Positions 54,396-62,408 of a stretch of DNA of 64,000 nt are shown here, one piece after another; the stretch's first letter is position 1; the number at the start of each line of letters is the position of its first letter. The DNA comes from Roseococcus pinisoli (lineage in GTDB: Bacteria > Pseudomonadota > Alphaproteobacteria > Acetobacterales > Acetobacteraceae), in NCBI RefSeq assembly GCF_018413645.1, contig NZ_JAHCDA010000001.1:1674001-1738000 (forward strand), written 5' to 3'. A program made the translations under genes and the position numbers. Below the pieces are notes generated by a model. It ran no database searches, had not been told where the DNA came from, and was given only the letters and a program-made list of their open reading frames with translations.

Positions 54396-55024
54396 CAGGG
54401 CCGGGCCTCCGTGGCCATGCGCGCCGCGAGGCCGGCCAGCACCGTCCCCATCAGCCAGCGCTGGATCCGGGCGAAGAGGGGGCGGCCGGCGAGAAAGGCC
54501 GCGACATGTGCCGCCGCCATCACGATCGCGGCATTCACCGCGACGCTCACGCAGATCTGCACGAGGCCCAGGGCCGCGGCCTGCCCGAAGACGCCGCCGC
54601 GCGCCGGGTCGATGAACTGCGGCAGCAGCGACAGGTACATCACCGCGATCTTGGGGTTGAGCAGGTTGGTCAGCAGGCCCATCGCGACGAGGCGCCGCCC
54701 GTCATGCGGCGGCAGGTTGCGGGGCGCGAAGGGCGCGGCGCGGCCGGTGAAGGCCTGCCAGGCGAGGTACAGGAGATAGGCCGCGCCGGCGAAGCGGATC
54801 GCGTCATAGGCCAGCGGCACCGTGGCCAGGAAGGCCGTGATGCCAAGCGCCGCGCAGAGCATGTAGAAGACGAAGCCCAGCGCCACGCCGATGAGCGAGA
54901 GCAGCCCGGCCAGACGCCCCTGCGCGATGGAGCGGCTGACGAGATAGACCATGTTCGGCCCCGGCGTGAGCACCATGCCGAGGGAGAGGGCGGCGAAAAG
55001 CAGCAGGGTTTCGGTCGCGGGCAT
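54395..55024 (-). CDS. LysE-family amino-acid exporter, second
   Basis: A 209-aa paralogue of the next gene, also with the signature LGMVLTPGPNMVYLVSRSIAQGRLAGLLSLIG and NLLNPKIAVMYLSLLPQFID. It shares the six-helix layout. The ATG at 55024 shares a base with the stop of the preceding 144-aa gene (TGATG). Tandem LysE genes may form a heteromeric exporter or reflect a local duplication; the two differ clearly in sequence, so duplication is not recent. Part of the carA operon. Confidence 0.92.
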   Translation of the reverse strand: MPATETLLLFAALSLGMVLTPGPNMVYLVSRSIAQGRLAGLLSLIGVALGFVFYMLCAALGITAFLATVPLAYDAIRFAGAAYLLYLAWQAFTGRAAPFAPRNLPPHDGRRLVAMGLLTNLLNPKIAVMYLSLLPQFIDPARGGVFGQAAALGLVQICVSVAVNAAIVMAAAHVAAFLAGRPLFARIQRWLMGTVLAGLAARMATEARP

Positions 55025-55458
55025 CAGCGGAACTCCGAACTGCCGGGCAGCAGGCCCAGCCATGAACGCCAGCGCCACGCCGCATTGGCGAGCCAGCGGG
55101 GCAGGGACGTCCCTGCCTCGTTCAGATCGAATTCCGCGGCCAGGGGAAGCCGCGCGCGGTCCGGCGTCCATTCGAGCGGATGGCCGATCTCGCCGAGCAT
55201 GGAGAGCTGCACCGCCCCCTCGATGGTGCCGCCCGCATCGCGCAGCACGACCAGGGCCGGGGCGTCGCCGCCCTGGCCCGGCATGGCGAAGAGCCGGGGC
55301 TGGCGGCAGACGGTCACGCTGTGACGGCCATCCGGGCTCTCGCTTTGCAGGAAGGGCGTGCCGCAGCCGAATCCCTGCTGGGGCCATGCCGCGCCGATCG
55401 CGAGCACCGCCAGCGCGGCGCCGGCCGCGCCCCACAGGAATGTCGGCCGGGCGTTCAT
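55024..55458 (-). CDS. hypothetical secreted or membrane-anchored protein
   Basis: A 144-aa protein not assigned to a family. The N-terminus FLWGAAGAALAVLAIGAAWP is one hydrophobic segment, either an anchor or a signal peptide, followed by GCGTPFLQSESPDGRHSVTVCRQPRLFAMPGQGGDAP and a C-terminal RWLANAAWRWRSWLGLLPG. Two cysteines in the exported part could form a disulfide. The ATG overlaps the SDR stop (ATGA) and the stop overlaps the LysE start, so expression is coupled on both sides. Probably periplasmic; function unknown. Confidence 0.7.
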   Translation of the reverse strand: MNARPTFLWGAAGAALAVLAIGAAWPQQGFGCGTPFLQSESPDGRHSVTVCRQPRLFAMPGQGGDAPALVVLRDAGGTIEGAVQLSMLGEIGHPLEWTPDRARLPLAAEFDLNEAGTSLPRWLANAAWRWRSWLGLLPGSSEFR

Positions 55459-56204
55459 CCCTGCGTGGAGAAGCCGCCGTCGATCGGGATCGCCGTCCCG
55501 GTGACGTAGGCCGCCTCATCGCTGGCCAGGAAGGCCGCGATGCCGAGGAAGTCGGAAGGGTCGCCCCAGCGGCCCACGGGGGTCCGGCGCAGCACGTTGT
55601 CGTGCAGGGGGCTGGAATACTGGCGCGCGCGGCGCGTGAGCTCGGTGTCGATCCAGCCGGGCAGGATGGCGTTGGCGGTGATGCCGTCCTTCGCCCAGGC
55701 CACCGCGATCGACTTGGTGTACTGCACGATCGCGCCCTTGCTGGCGCCATAGGCCGGCGAGAACTCCATGCCGAAGATGGAGAGCATGGAGCCCGTGCTG
55801 ATCACGCGCCCATGGCCGCTGGCCTTCAGCGCCGGATAGGCGGCGCGGGTGAGGCGCATCACGCTGTTGAGGTTGATCTCGAGCACCGTGTTCCACTGCT
55901 CGTCCGTTACCTCGTGCGGCGGGACGCGGAGATTGGTGCCAGCATTGTTCACCAGGATGGCGAGGCCGCCGCCCAGCGCCAGCGTCTCGGCCAGCACGCG
56001 GTCGGTCTCGCCGGGCTGGGCCAGGTCGGCCGCGATGGCATGGGCGTCGCCGCCCAGCGCCTTCAGCGCCGCGGCGTTCTTCTCGTGGTCCCGGCCGGTG
56101 ATGACGACGCGTGCGCCACAGGCCGCGAGGCCCCTGGCCAGGCCGAGGCCAATGCCGCCATTTCCGCCGGTGACGAGCGCGACGCGCCCGCTGAGATCGA
56201 ACAT
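55455..56204 (-). CDS. short-chain dehydrogenase/reductase (classical)
   Basis: A 249-aa classical SDR with NAD(P)-binding GGNGGIGLGLA, NNAGTN, and the catalytic Ser (STGSM) with Tyr-x-x-x-Lys in PAYGASKGAIVQYTKS, all present. The C-terminal PGWIDTELTRRA and DGGFSTQG match gluconate 5-dehydrogenase- and 2-deoxygluconate 3-dehydrogenase-like proteins. It follows carA by 19 bases. A sugar-acid or keto-acid reductase role is likely, but the link to carbamoyl phosphate synthesis is not obvious. The ATG at 56204 has AGGGAAGGATACGCGG upstream. Confidence 0.9.
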   Translation of the reverse strand: MFDLSGRVALVTGGNGGIGLGLARGLAACGARVVITGRDHEKNAAALKALGGDAHAIAADLAQPGETDRVLAETLALGGGLAILVNNAGTNLRVPPHEVTDEQWNTVLEINLNSVMRLTRAAYPALKASGHGRVISTGSMLSIFGMEFSPAYGASKGAIVQYTKSIAVAWAKDGITANAILPGWIDTELTRRARQYSSPLHDNVLRRTPVGRWGDPSDFLGIAAFLASDEAAYVTGTAIPIDGGFSTQG

Positions 56205-56223
56205 CCGCGTATCCTTCCCTGTA

Positions 56224-57609
56224 TCAGGCGGCGGGGTTCTTCCCCTGCGCCTTGTCCATCATCCCCACGAAACGGTGGAACAGGTAGTGGCTATCGCTCG
56301 GGCCAGGGCTGGCCTCGGGGTGGTACTGCACGGAGAAGGCGTGCTTCGCGGGGGCCGCGATGCCCTCGTTGCTGCCGTCGAAGAGGCTGACATGCGTCAC
56401 CTCCACGCCGGCGGGCAGGGACTTCGCGTCGACGGCGAAGCCATGGTTCTGGCTGGTGATCTCGACCTTGCCGGTCGTAAGGTCCTGCACGGGCTGGTTC
56501 GCGCCGCGATGGCCGCGCTCCAGCTTGTAGGTCTGCGCGCCGAGCGCCCGGGCCAGCAGCTGGTGGCCGAGGCAGATGCCGAAGATCGGCACCTCGGCCT
56601 CGAGCACGCCCTGGATGGCGGGCACGGCGTAGACGGCGGTCGCCGCCGGGTCGCCGGGGCCGTTGGAGAGGAAGACGCCGTCCGGCTTCTCGCGCAGGAT
56701 CTCCTCGGCCGTCGCCGTCGCCGGCAGCACGGTCACGGCGCAGCCGGCATCGGCGAGGCAGCGCAGGATGTTGCGCTTGGCGCCGAAATCGATGGCGACG
56801 ACCTTGTGGGTCGGCGCGGTCTGCTTGCCGAAGCCCTTGCCCCAGGACCAGACGGTCTCGTCCCACTGGTAGGACTGGCGGGCGGTGACCTCCTTGGCGA
56901 GGTCCATGCCCTCGAGGCCGGGCCAGGCCTTGGCCTGCGCCAGCAGGGCGTCGACGTCGAAGCGGCCATCGGCGGGGAAGCTCAGCACGCCGTTGGGCGC
57001 GCCGCCGTCGCGGATGCGGGCGGTCAGGGCGCGCGTGTCGACCCCGGAGATGCCCGGGATGTTGTGGCGCTTCAGGAATTCCTGGAGGTGCAGGGTCGCG
57101 CGGTAATTCGCGGGCTCGGTGACATCCTGCTTGATGATCAGGCCGCGCGCGGCGGGCGTGGCGCCTTCCATGTCCTCGACATTGGTGCCGACGTTGCCGA
57201 TATGCGGGAAGGTGAAGTTGATGATCTGCCCGGCATAGGAGGGGTCGGTCAGCGTCTCCTGGTAGCCGGTCATGGCCGTGTTGAAGCAGATCTCGGCGAC
57301 CTGGGTGCCGTGGGCGCCGATGCCCAGCCCCCAGAAGACCGAGCCGTCGTCGAGCACGAGGCAGGCGGTGGCGCCATCGGGCGGAAGGTTCGGCATGGTC
57401 GTGTCCTGAGAAGGGGCGGTCGCGCCGGTGGGCGCCGAGGTGAGGTCGGCGAGGGACAGGCCGGTGGCGGCGAGGATGACGGGCCAATGCTTGGCCGGGA
57501 TGGAGCGGGACTGCCGCCATTTCCGGACGGCCTCGGTCCCGACCTTCAGCTGGCCGGCGGCGGCCTCGGCCCCGCCCAGGAGGGCGAGGATGTCTTCCAC
57601 ACTGCGCAT
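56224..57609 (-). CDS. carA: carbamoyl-phosphate synthase small chain with N-terminal HTH domain
   Basis: Glutaminase subunit supplying ammonia to CarB. The 461-aa frame is longer than the usual ~390: residues 1-71 form an added helix-turn-helix module (VEDILALLGGAEAAAGQLKVG, TEAVRKWRQSRSIPAKHW) resembling Cro/CI-like domains; I recall a named carph-isopro domain of this type on some CarA proteins. CarA proper starts near MPNLPPDGATACLVLDDG; the GATase domain has nucleophile Cys346 in GICLGHQLL and QYHPEASPGP with the catalytic His/Glu. There is no Shine-Dalgarno at the ATG; the promoter is seven bases upstream, which would give a leaderless mRNA. An internal ATG at 57396 could yield HTH-free CarA. 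Confidence 0.95.
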   Translation of the reverse strand: MRSVEDILALLGGAEAAAGQLKVGTEAVRKWRQSRSIPAKHWPVILAATGLSLADLTSAPTGATAPSQDTTMPNLPPDGATACLVLDDGSVFWGLGIGAHGTQVAEICFNTAMTGYQETLTDPSYAGQIINFTFPHIGNVGTNVEDMEGATPAARGLIIKQDVTEPANYRATLHLQEFLKRHNIPGISGVDTRALTARIRDGGAPNGVLSFPADGRFDVDALLAQAKAWPGLEGMDLAKEVTARQSYQWDETVWSWGKGFGKQTAPTHKVVAIDFGAKRNILRCLADAGCAVTVLPATATAEEILREKPDGVFLSNGPGDPAATAVYAVPAIQGVLEAEVPIFGICLGHQLLARALGAQTYKLERGHRGANQPVQDLTTGKVEITSQNHGFAVDAKSLPAGVEVTHVSLFDGSNEGIAAPAKHAFSVQYHPEASPGPSDSHYLFHRFVGMMDKAQGKNPAA

Positions 57610-57616
57610 GGGCTAG

Positions 57617-57645
57617 ACTATGTGGGAAATCTTTTCCCAGTTCAA
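57617..57645 (-). promoter_or_regulatory. carA promoter with operator in the spacer
   Basis: On the minus strand: -35 TTGAAC (57645-57640), a 17-bp spacer and -10 CATAGT (57622-57617), seven bases before the ATG at 57609. The spacer is exactly the perfect inverted repeat TGGGAAA-N3-TTTCCCA (57639-57623). A protein bound there would occupy the promoter. The short distance from -10 to ATG implies a leaderless transcript. Confidence 0.65.
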
Positions 57646-57663
57646 GCAAGACTCAACTGGTCT

Positions 57664-57674
57664 GGGAAATTCCC
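57664..57674. promoter_or_regulatory. second TGGGAAA-type palindrome in the carA / gatB-yqeY-like intergenic region
   Basis: GGGAAATTCCC, a perfect 11-bp palindrome preceded by T so that it shares TGGGAAA with the carA operator; centres are 38 bp apart. It lies 31 bp upstream of the divergent GatB/YqeY-like gene and may serve as an auxiliary operator for carA, or as an operator for that gene. Confidence 0.5.
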
Positions 57675-57704
57675 TCCAGAATCACGATGCAAGGAATTCA
57701 GACG

Positions 57705-58157
57705 ATGGATCTGCGGAGCCGTTTCACCACCGAGCTGAAGACCGCGATGCTGGCCCGCGACGCCGCCACCACCGGCACGCTCCGCCTGATCACGGCCAAG
57801 TTGAAGGACGTGGACATCGCCGCCCGCCCCGGCCCGCCGGTCGATGAGCCCGCCATCATCGCGATGCTGCGCGGCATGGCGAAGTCGCGCCGCGAATCCG
57901 TCGAGCTCTACCGCCAGGGCGGCCGCGAGGAGCTGGCGGCGAAGGAGGAGGCCGAGATCGTCGTGATCGAGAGCTTCCTGCCGGCCCAGATGGACGAGGC
58001 CGGGCTGCAGGCGGCCGTCGCCGCCGCCGTGGCGGAGACGGGCGCGACGACGATCAAGGACATGGGCAAGGTGATGGCCGCGCTGAAGGCGAAGCACGCC
58101 GCGAGCCTGGACATGGCCAAGGCCGGTCCGGCGGTGAAGGCGGCGCTCGGCGGCTGA
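57705..58157 (+). CDS. GatB/YqeY domain protein
   Basis: A 150-aa protein of the GatB/YqeY family, related to the tail of the Asp-tRNA(Asn)/Glu-tRNA(Gln) amidotransferase B subunit and thought to bind tRNA. It has DLRSRFTTELKTAMLARDAATTGTLRLI at the start, an ESFLPAQMDEAGLQAAVAAAVAETGA helix set and the C-terminal KDMGKVMAALKAKHAASLDM. The ATG at 57705 has AAGGA upstream; an ATG at 57687 is an in-frame alternative. Divergent from carA through a 95-bp region with two palindromes. Upstream neighbour of dnaG in many Rhodospirillales, with rpoD beyond. Confidence 0.92.
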   Translation: MDLRSRFTTELKTAMLARDAATTGTLRLITAKLKDVDIAARPGPPVDEPAIIAMLRGMAKSRRESVELYRQGGREELAAKEEAEIVVIESFLPAQMDEAGLQAAVAAAVAETGATTIKDMGKVMAALKAKHAASLDMAKAGPAVKAALGG

Positions 58158-58178
58158 GCGGCGCGCCCGGAAGGGCGG

Positions 58179-58204
58179 GCCCGGCGGTCCTGCGACCGCC
58201 GGGC
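58179..58204. terminator. strong hairpin between convergent GatB/YqeY and DUF3126 genes
   Basis: GCCCGGCGGTC (58179-58189) and GACCGCCGGGC (58194-58204) make a perfect 11-bp stem with a CTGC loop. It lies between two convergent stop codons and can act in both directions. No U-tract. Confidence 0.55.
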
Positions 58205-58212
58205 CTCGCGGC

Positions 58213-58428
58213 TTACTGGAGGGGCAGGTCCTCGGCGAGCACCGTGATGGTGACGTGGTAGGCCACCTCGCCATCCTCGGCATCGCGGTCGACGGTGCCG
58301 ATGGTCTCCGCGCCGGCCAGGACTTCGACGGGGCCGTTGCGCGTCTGCGCGGCGCGGATCATGAGGTTCGGGCTGCCCAGCAGGCGGCGGAGATGGGCCT
58401 GGACGGCCTGGATTTCGGCGGGTTTCAT
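58213..58428 (-). CDS. DUF3126 family protein
   Basis: A 71-aa alphaproteobacterial protein of the DUF3126 family: MKPAEIQAVQAHLRRLLGSP, then a beta-rich part with GPVEVLAGAETIGTVDRDAEDGEVAYHVTITVL, shortened here, which fits the family's conserved EVYIGDEFIG-like and DEDGDRSY-like blocks. Normal length. The ATG at 58428 is the family start; the longer upstream frame is rejected. It is convergent with the GatB/YqeY gene. Function unknown. Confidence 0.82.
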   Translation of the reverse strand: MKPAEIQAVQAHLRRLLGSPNLMIRAAQTRNGPVEVLAGAETIGTVDRDAEDGEVAYHVTITVLAEDLPLQ

Positions 58429-58561
58429 GCGGCGCCGATTAGACCCGTGGGCGCGCCTTGGCAATCGAGATGGTGGTCGACCTTCTCTGGCACAGGCCGA
58501 TGACGCGTGGCATGGTCGGCGCCTGCTGCTTTCGTCACCGTCGATTCCGGGAACCGTCTTC

Positions 58562-58753
58562 ATGATGCATTTTGGCCGTCTCGCGCTGAGCGTCCTCACC
58601 CTCACCGGCGGGGCGCTCCTGGTCACCGCGTGCAGCCCGAGCTTCGGTGGCGGCGGATCGCCCAGCCGCGAGGTCATCATCCTGCCGGCCGGCAGCCCCA
58701 TCCCGCCGGGCGCGAGCGTCCGTTGCGTCGACGGCCGGACGCCGCCCTGCTGA
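58562..58753 (+). CDS. small predicted lipoprotein
   Basis: A 63-aa protein with signal sequence LALSVLTLTGGALLVTAC; the lipobox is VTAC with the lipidated Cys at residue 24. The mature part is about 40 residues, rich in Gly, Pro and Ser (SPSFGGGGSPSREVIILPAG) and ends CVDGRTPPC with two further Cys. Two adjacent ATG codons are available at 58562 and 58565. Its stop directly abuts the convergent DUF2459 stop. Weakly supported by composition, but the signal peptide is convincing. Confidence 0.6.
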   Translation: MMHFGRLALSVLTLTGGALLVTACSPSFGGGGSPSREVIILPAGSPIPPGASVRCVDGRTPPC

Positions 58754-59413
58754 TCAGGCGGCCGCCGATCGGGCCGGGTTGACCGGGCCGCGCGGGCGGC
58801 AGGTCCCGGCCAAGGGAAGAAGCTGGCGCATCACGGCGCCAGGCAGCATGGCGGGCTCGGCATGGACCGGGAAGCCCGCCGCCGTCAGCATCTCGGCCGT
58901 CCAGGCATTGCAGGTGTAGGCGAGGCTGTAGCCGCGCGCCGCCTCGTAGAAGGCGCTGCCCTGGACAAGGTTGAGGAAGACCGGCTCTCCCTGCGGGCCG
59001 GGCGCGAAACTGCGCCAAAGGGCGGCCACCAGCCCCTCCAGCGCCGCCGATGTCGCAGGGAGCGCGATCATCGGGGCGTCGAAGGCTTCGGGCGGCAGGA
59101 CGTTGAGCGCGGTGACCTGCATGACCGCCGGGCCCGGAAAAGGGCCGGCGAGCCATTCGGCGAAGCCCCGCGCCGGCGAAATCATGAAGTTCCGCTTGCC
59201 GAAGCCGAACATCAGGGCGGCCGCGCCGGGGAAGACCGTCGCGAAGGATCCCATCGCGGCGGCCGGGATGCCGATCTCCGTATGCCAGGACCGCTCGACC
59301 ACCCAGATCGCCGGATGGCCGGTTGCGGCCGTGCAGGCGGCGGGCTCGGGCAGGGTGGCGCAGGCCGAGAGGCCCGCGGCCCCGGCCAGGAAGGCGCGTC
59401 TCGGCAGGCTCAA
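58754..59413 (-). CDS. DUF2459 family lipoprotein
   Basis: A 219-aa protein resembling the DUF2459 family. The N-terminus MSLPRRAFLAGAAGLSACATLP has a twin-Arg-like start and lipobox SACA; the lipidated Cys would be residue 18. The mature part has the family-like IWVVERSWHTEIGIPA (histidine-containing, like the SHGWHTGI block) and FGFGKRNFMISPARGFAEWLAG, then a final YTCNAWTAEMLTAAGFPV segment with conserved Cys/Asn that recalls papain-like folds. The start ATG overlaps the cydB stop (4 bases), so it is expressed with cydAB. Function unknown. Confidence 0.75.
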   Translation of the reverse strand: MSLPRRAFLAGAAGLSACATLPEPAACTAATGHPAIWVVERSWHTEIGIPAAAMGSFATVFPGAAALMFGFGKRNFMISPARGFAEWLAGPFPGPAVMQVTALNVLPPEAFDAPMIALPATSAALEGLVAALWRSFAPGPQGEPVFLNLVQGSAFYEAARGYSLAYTCNAWTAEMLTAAGFPVHAEPAMLPGAVMRQLLPLAGTCRPRGPVNPARSAAA

Positions 59414-60420
59414 TAGTACTTCAGCTCCCGTGCCTTGCCGCCGAAGATGCGCCAGATGAAGAAGGTGTAGACGCCGATCAGGGGCAGCACCGCCAGCGCG
59501 CCGACCAGGATGATGATCAGCGATTCCGGCGCGCTCGCCGCCTCGAAAATCGTCATGCGCCCGGGCACGACATAGGGCCAGAAGCTATAGGCCAGCCCCT
59601 GGAAGCACAGCACGAAGATCGTCGCGGTGGAGGCGAAGGGCACCCAGTCCAGCGAATGGTCGGGCCGCGGGTAGCGCTTGAGGAAGATGTGCAGCAGCAG
59701 GAAGAGCGCGCCGCTCGCCAGCGGGATGGGGGCGAGGCCGAAGATCTGCGGCAGGCCGAACCAGCGCTCGAAGATGCGCGGGCTGGCCAGCGGCGTGGCC
59801 GCGCTCACCGCGATCACGCCCGCCCAGGTGGCGTAGAGGGCGCGGCGGGCCCAGCGCGCGGCCATCAGCTGCAGTTCCCCCTCGGTGCGCCAGATCAGCC
59901 AGCAGGCGCCGATCAGCGTATAGCCCGCGACGGTGAAAAGGCCGGTGAGCAGGGCGAAGGCCAGCGGCATCCAGCCCGGCGCGAAGCCCAGGATATAGGA
60001 GCCGAGCATCCAGCCCTGGCTGAAGGCCGCCAGGATGGAGCTGCCCTGGAAGACCATGTCCCAGCGCGGCTTCTGGGCTGCGGGCGCCTTGACGCGGAAC
60101 TCGAAGGCCACGCCGCGCAGGATCAGCCCCATCAGCATCAGCGCCACGGGAACGTAGAGCGCCGTCAGGATGAGGCCATGCGCGGCCGGGAAGGCCACGA
60201 GCAGGATGCCGACGCCGAGCACGAGCCAGGTTTCGTTCGCGTCCCAGAACGGACCGATGCTCGCGATCATCCGGTCGCGCGTCGCCTCGTCCGAGGTGGA
60301 GCGCAGCAGGACGCCGACGCCGAGGTCGAAGCCGTCGAGTACGGCGTAGAGCAGCATGGAGACGGCCATCAGCACCGCGAAGGTGATGGGCAGCCAGGCG
60401 CCTTCGGGAAGGAGTTCCAT
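59410..60420 (-). CDS. cydB: cytochrome bd-type quinol oxidase subunit II
   Basis: A 336-aa subunit of the bd-type (or cyanide-insensitive) terminal oxidase, which reduces O2 to water with quinol and contributes to the proton gradient. It has eight to nine hydrophobic segments with YAVLDGFDLGVGVLLR near the N-terminus, SIGPFWDANETWLVLGVGILLVAFP, and the long C-terminal VGALAVLPLIGVYTFFIWRIFGGK. The ATG is five bases after the cydA stop. The length is nearer to CioB than to E. coli CydB (379 aa). No cydX or cydCD genes are present. Confidence 0.95.
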   Translation of the reverse strand: MELLPEGAWLPITFAVLMAVSMLLYAVLDGFDLGVGVLLRSTSDEATRDRMIASIGPFWDANETWLVLGVGILLVAFPAAHGLILTALYVPVALMLMGLILRGVAFEFRVKAPAAQKPRWDMVFQGSSILAAFSQGWMLGSYILGFAPGWMPLAFALLTGLFTVAGYTLIGACWLIWRTEGELQLMAARWARRALYATWAGVIAVSAATPLASPRIFERWFGLPQIFGLAPIPLASGALFLLLHIFLKRYPRPDHSLDWVPFASTATIFVLCFQGLAYSFWPYVVPGRMTIFEAASAPESLIIILVGALAVLPLIGVYTFFIWRIFGGKARELKYY

Positions 60421-60425
60421 CTCGG

Positions 60426-61769
60426 TTACTCCGCGACCAGGGGCTTGAGGGGATCGGAGGGGCCGAGCTCCTCCGGCTCGGGGGAGGCGGGCCGCTTGGC
60501 CAGGTGCATCAGCGTCAGCACATAGGCGATCAGCAGGCCGCCATAGAGCAGCAGGTACATGATCAGCGAGCTCAGCACGGTCCCGGCCGGGGTGGGGCCC
60601 ACCGCGTCATGGGTGCGCAGCACGCCGGTGACGAGCCAGGGCTGGCGGCCGATCTCGGTGACGTACCAGCCGGCCAGGGTCGCGACCCAGCCGGAGAAGG
60701 TCATCGCCGCCAGGGCCCGGGCCATCCAGGGCGTGACGCCGCGGCGCAGCTTCCACAGCGACCACCAGGAGACGAGCAGCATGAGCACGCCCATGCCGAC
60801 CATGATCCGGAAGGCGAAGAAGACCGGCGCCACGGGCGGGTGATTGCCGATGAACTCGTTCAGGCCACGGATCTCGCCATCGGCCGAATGGGTCAGGATC
60901 CAGCTGGCGAGGTTGGGGATCTCGATCTCGAAGCGGTTGCTGCGGGTCGCCTCGTCGGGGATGGCGAAAAGCCGCAGCCCGGCGCCGCGCTCGGTCTCCC
61001 AGACGCCTTCCATCGCCGCGACCTTCTGCGGCTGGTGTTCCAGCGTGTTCAGCCCGTGCAGGTCGCCCACGAAGATCTGCACGGGAACCAGCACGGCCGC
61101 GACGGTCACGCCGGTCCGCAGCGCGCGCAGCACGCCGGCCGAGCGGTCGCCGCGCAGCCAGCGCAGGGCCGAGAGCCCGGCGATCAGGAAGGCGGCGGTC
61201 AGGCCCGAGGCGAGGAGCATATGCGCCAGGCGGTAGGGCATGGAGGGGTTGAAGACGATGGCCCACCAGTCGACGGCATGGGCGATGCCGTCGCGCATCT
61301 CGAAGCCGGCCGGCGTCTGCATCCAGGAATTCAGCGCCAGGATCCAGAAGGCCGAGAGCGTGGTCCCGCCGGCGACCAGCACGGTCGCGAAGGTGTGGAA
61401 CCAGTTGGGCACGCGGCCGTAGCCGAAGAGCATGACGGCGAGGAAGGAGGCCTCGAGGAAGAAGGCCGTGATGATCTCATAGGCCAGCAGGGGGCCGGCG
61501 ATATTGCCGACATGCTGCATGTAGCCCGGCCAGTTGGTGCCGAACTGGAAGCTCATGGTGACGCCGGAAACCACGCCCATGGCGAAGCTCAGCGCGAAGA
61601 CCTTCACCCAGAAGCGGTAGGCGTCCATCCAGGCGCTGTCCTTCGTGGCGTCAAAGCGCAGCTTGAAGAACAGCAGGAACCAGCCGGTGGCGATGGTGAT
61701 GGTGGGAAAGAGGATGTGGAAGGAGATGTTGGCCGCGAACTGCATGCGGGCAAGCAAGAGCGGGTCCAT
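60426..61769 (-). CDS. cydA: cytochrome bd-type quinol oxidase subunit I (short Q-loop, CioA-like)
   Basis: A 447-aa haem-bearing subunit. It starts MDPLLLARMQFAANISFHILFPTI with axial haem ligand His18, and has GVVSGVTMSFQFGTNWPGYMQHVGNI, EASFLAVMLFGYGRVPNW and a second conserved His/Met region around PYRLAHMLLASGLTAAFLI. The protein is ~75 residues shorter than E. coli CydA, as in the cyanide-insensitive (CioA) group with a short Q-loop. The ATG at 61769 fits the N-terminal pattern. Next to it, two bases upstream, ends the GbsR/MarR-like regulator gene on the same strand, which suggests that the oxidase is under its control. Confidence 0.95.
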   Translation of the reverse strand: MDPLLLARMQFAANISFHILFPTITIATGWFLLFFKLRFDATKDSAWMDAYRFWVKVFALSFAMGVVSGVTMSFQFGTNWPGYMQHVGNIAGPLLAYEIITAFFLEASFLAVMLFGYGRVPNWFHTFATVLVAGGTTLSAFWILALNSWMQTPAGFEMRDGIAHAVDWWAIVFNPSMPYRLAHMLLASGLTAAFLIAGLSALRWLRGDRSAGVLRALRTGVTVAAVLVPVQIFVGDLHGLNTLEHQPQKVAAMEGVWETERGAGLRLFAIPDEATRSNRFEIEIPNLASWILTHSADGEIRGLNEFIGNHPPVAPVFFAFRIMVGMGVLMLLVSWWSLWKLRRGVTPWMARALAAMTFSGWVATLAGWYVTEIGRQPWLVTGVLRTHDAVGPTPAGTVLSSLIMYLLLYGGLLIAYVLTLMHLAKRPASPEPEELGPSDPLKPLVAE

Positions 61770-61771
61770 GG

Positions 61772-62395
61772 TCAGGCGTCCTTCTTCTTCTCGTTCTCCG
61801 CCGAGCGGCGTGGCGCCGCATCGGCCTTGCCGCGGCGCCGGCCCTTGCCGGTGACGATCTGCTGGAAACGGTCGGTCGCCTCCAGGACCTTGGCGACGCG
61901 GCCCCCCATCTTCAGCAGCGCGATGAGGCGCTCGTCCGGGAGACCCTGCACGTCGTTGGCCCATCCCGTCAGCAAAGAAATGACGTCATGGAGGTTGTGC
62001 ATGCGCCCCTGGGCATGGCGCTCGGCCTCGGTCGAGGGCTTCTGCAGCAGGACGTCGCGCAGCAGGGTGAGGGTGGGGTCGATCTCGCGCTTGCGGCGCT
62101 CCTCGGCGAGGATGCGGACGATCTGCCAGACGTCCTCGGGCGTGGAGAAATGCTCCCGCCGGTCGCCGGGGAGGTGCTGCAGCCGCACGAGCCGCCAGGT
62201 CTCGAGCTCCTTGAGGCCCATGGAGACGTTGGAGCGGGAGAAGCCGAGCGAGGCCACGATGTCGTCGGCGTTGAGCGGCCGGTCGGAAAGGAAGAGCAGG
62301 GCGTAGATCTGGCCGACGGTGCGGTTGATCCCCCATCGGGAGCCCATCTCGCCGAAATGGAGGACGAAGGCGGCGGTGGCGGGAGGGAGATCCAT
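61772..62395 (-). CDS. GbsR/MarR-family transcriptional regulator
   Basis: A 207-aa winged-helix regulator of the GbsR type. N-terminal HFGEMGSRWGINRTVGQIYALLFLS, HTH region DDIVASLGFSRSNVSMGLKELETWRLVRL and a helical C-terminal dimerisation part; a basic tail (GKGRRRGKADAAPRRSAENEKKKDA) is shortened in most relatives. The ATG at 62395 is consistent with family starts. It lies first in the leftward regulator-cydA-cydB run, with a 2-base gap to cydA, and is probably an autoregulator: an inverted repeat TTCAG-N6-CTGAA is 14 bases upstream of its start codon. Confidence 0.88.
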   Translation of the reverse strand: MDLPPATAAFVLHFGEMGSRWGINRTVGQIYALLFLSDRPLNADDIVASLGFSRSNVSMGLKELETWRLVRLQHLPGDRREHFSTPEDVWQIVRILAEERRKREIDPTLTLLRDVLLQKPSTEAERHAQGRMHNLHDVISLLTGWANDVQGLPDERLIALLKMGGRVAKVLEATDRFQQIVTGKGRRRGKADAAPRRSAENEKKKDA

Positions 62396-62408
62396 GAGCG
62401 TCAGTATG

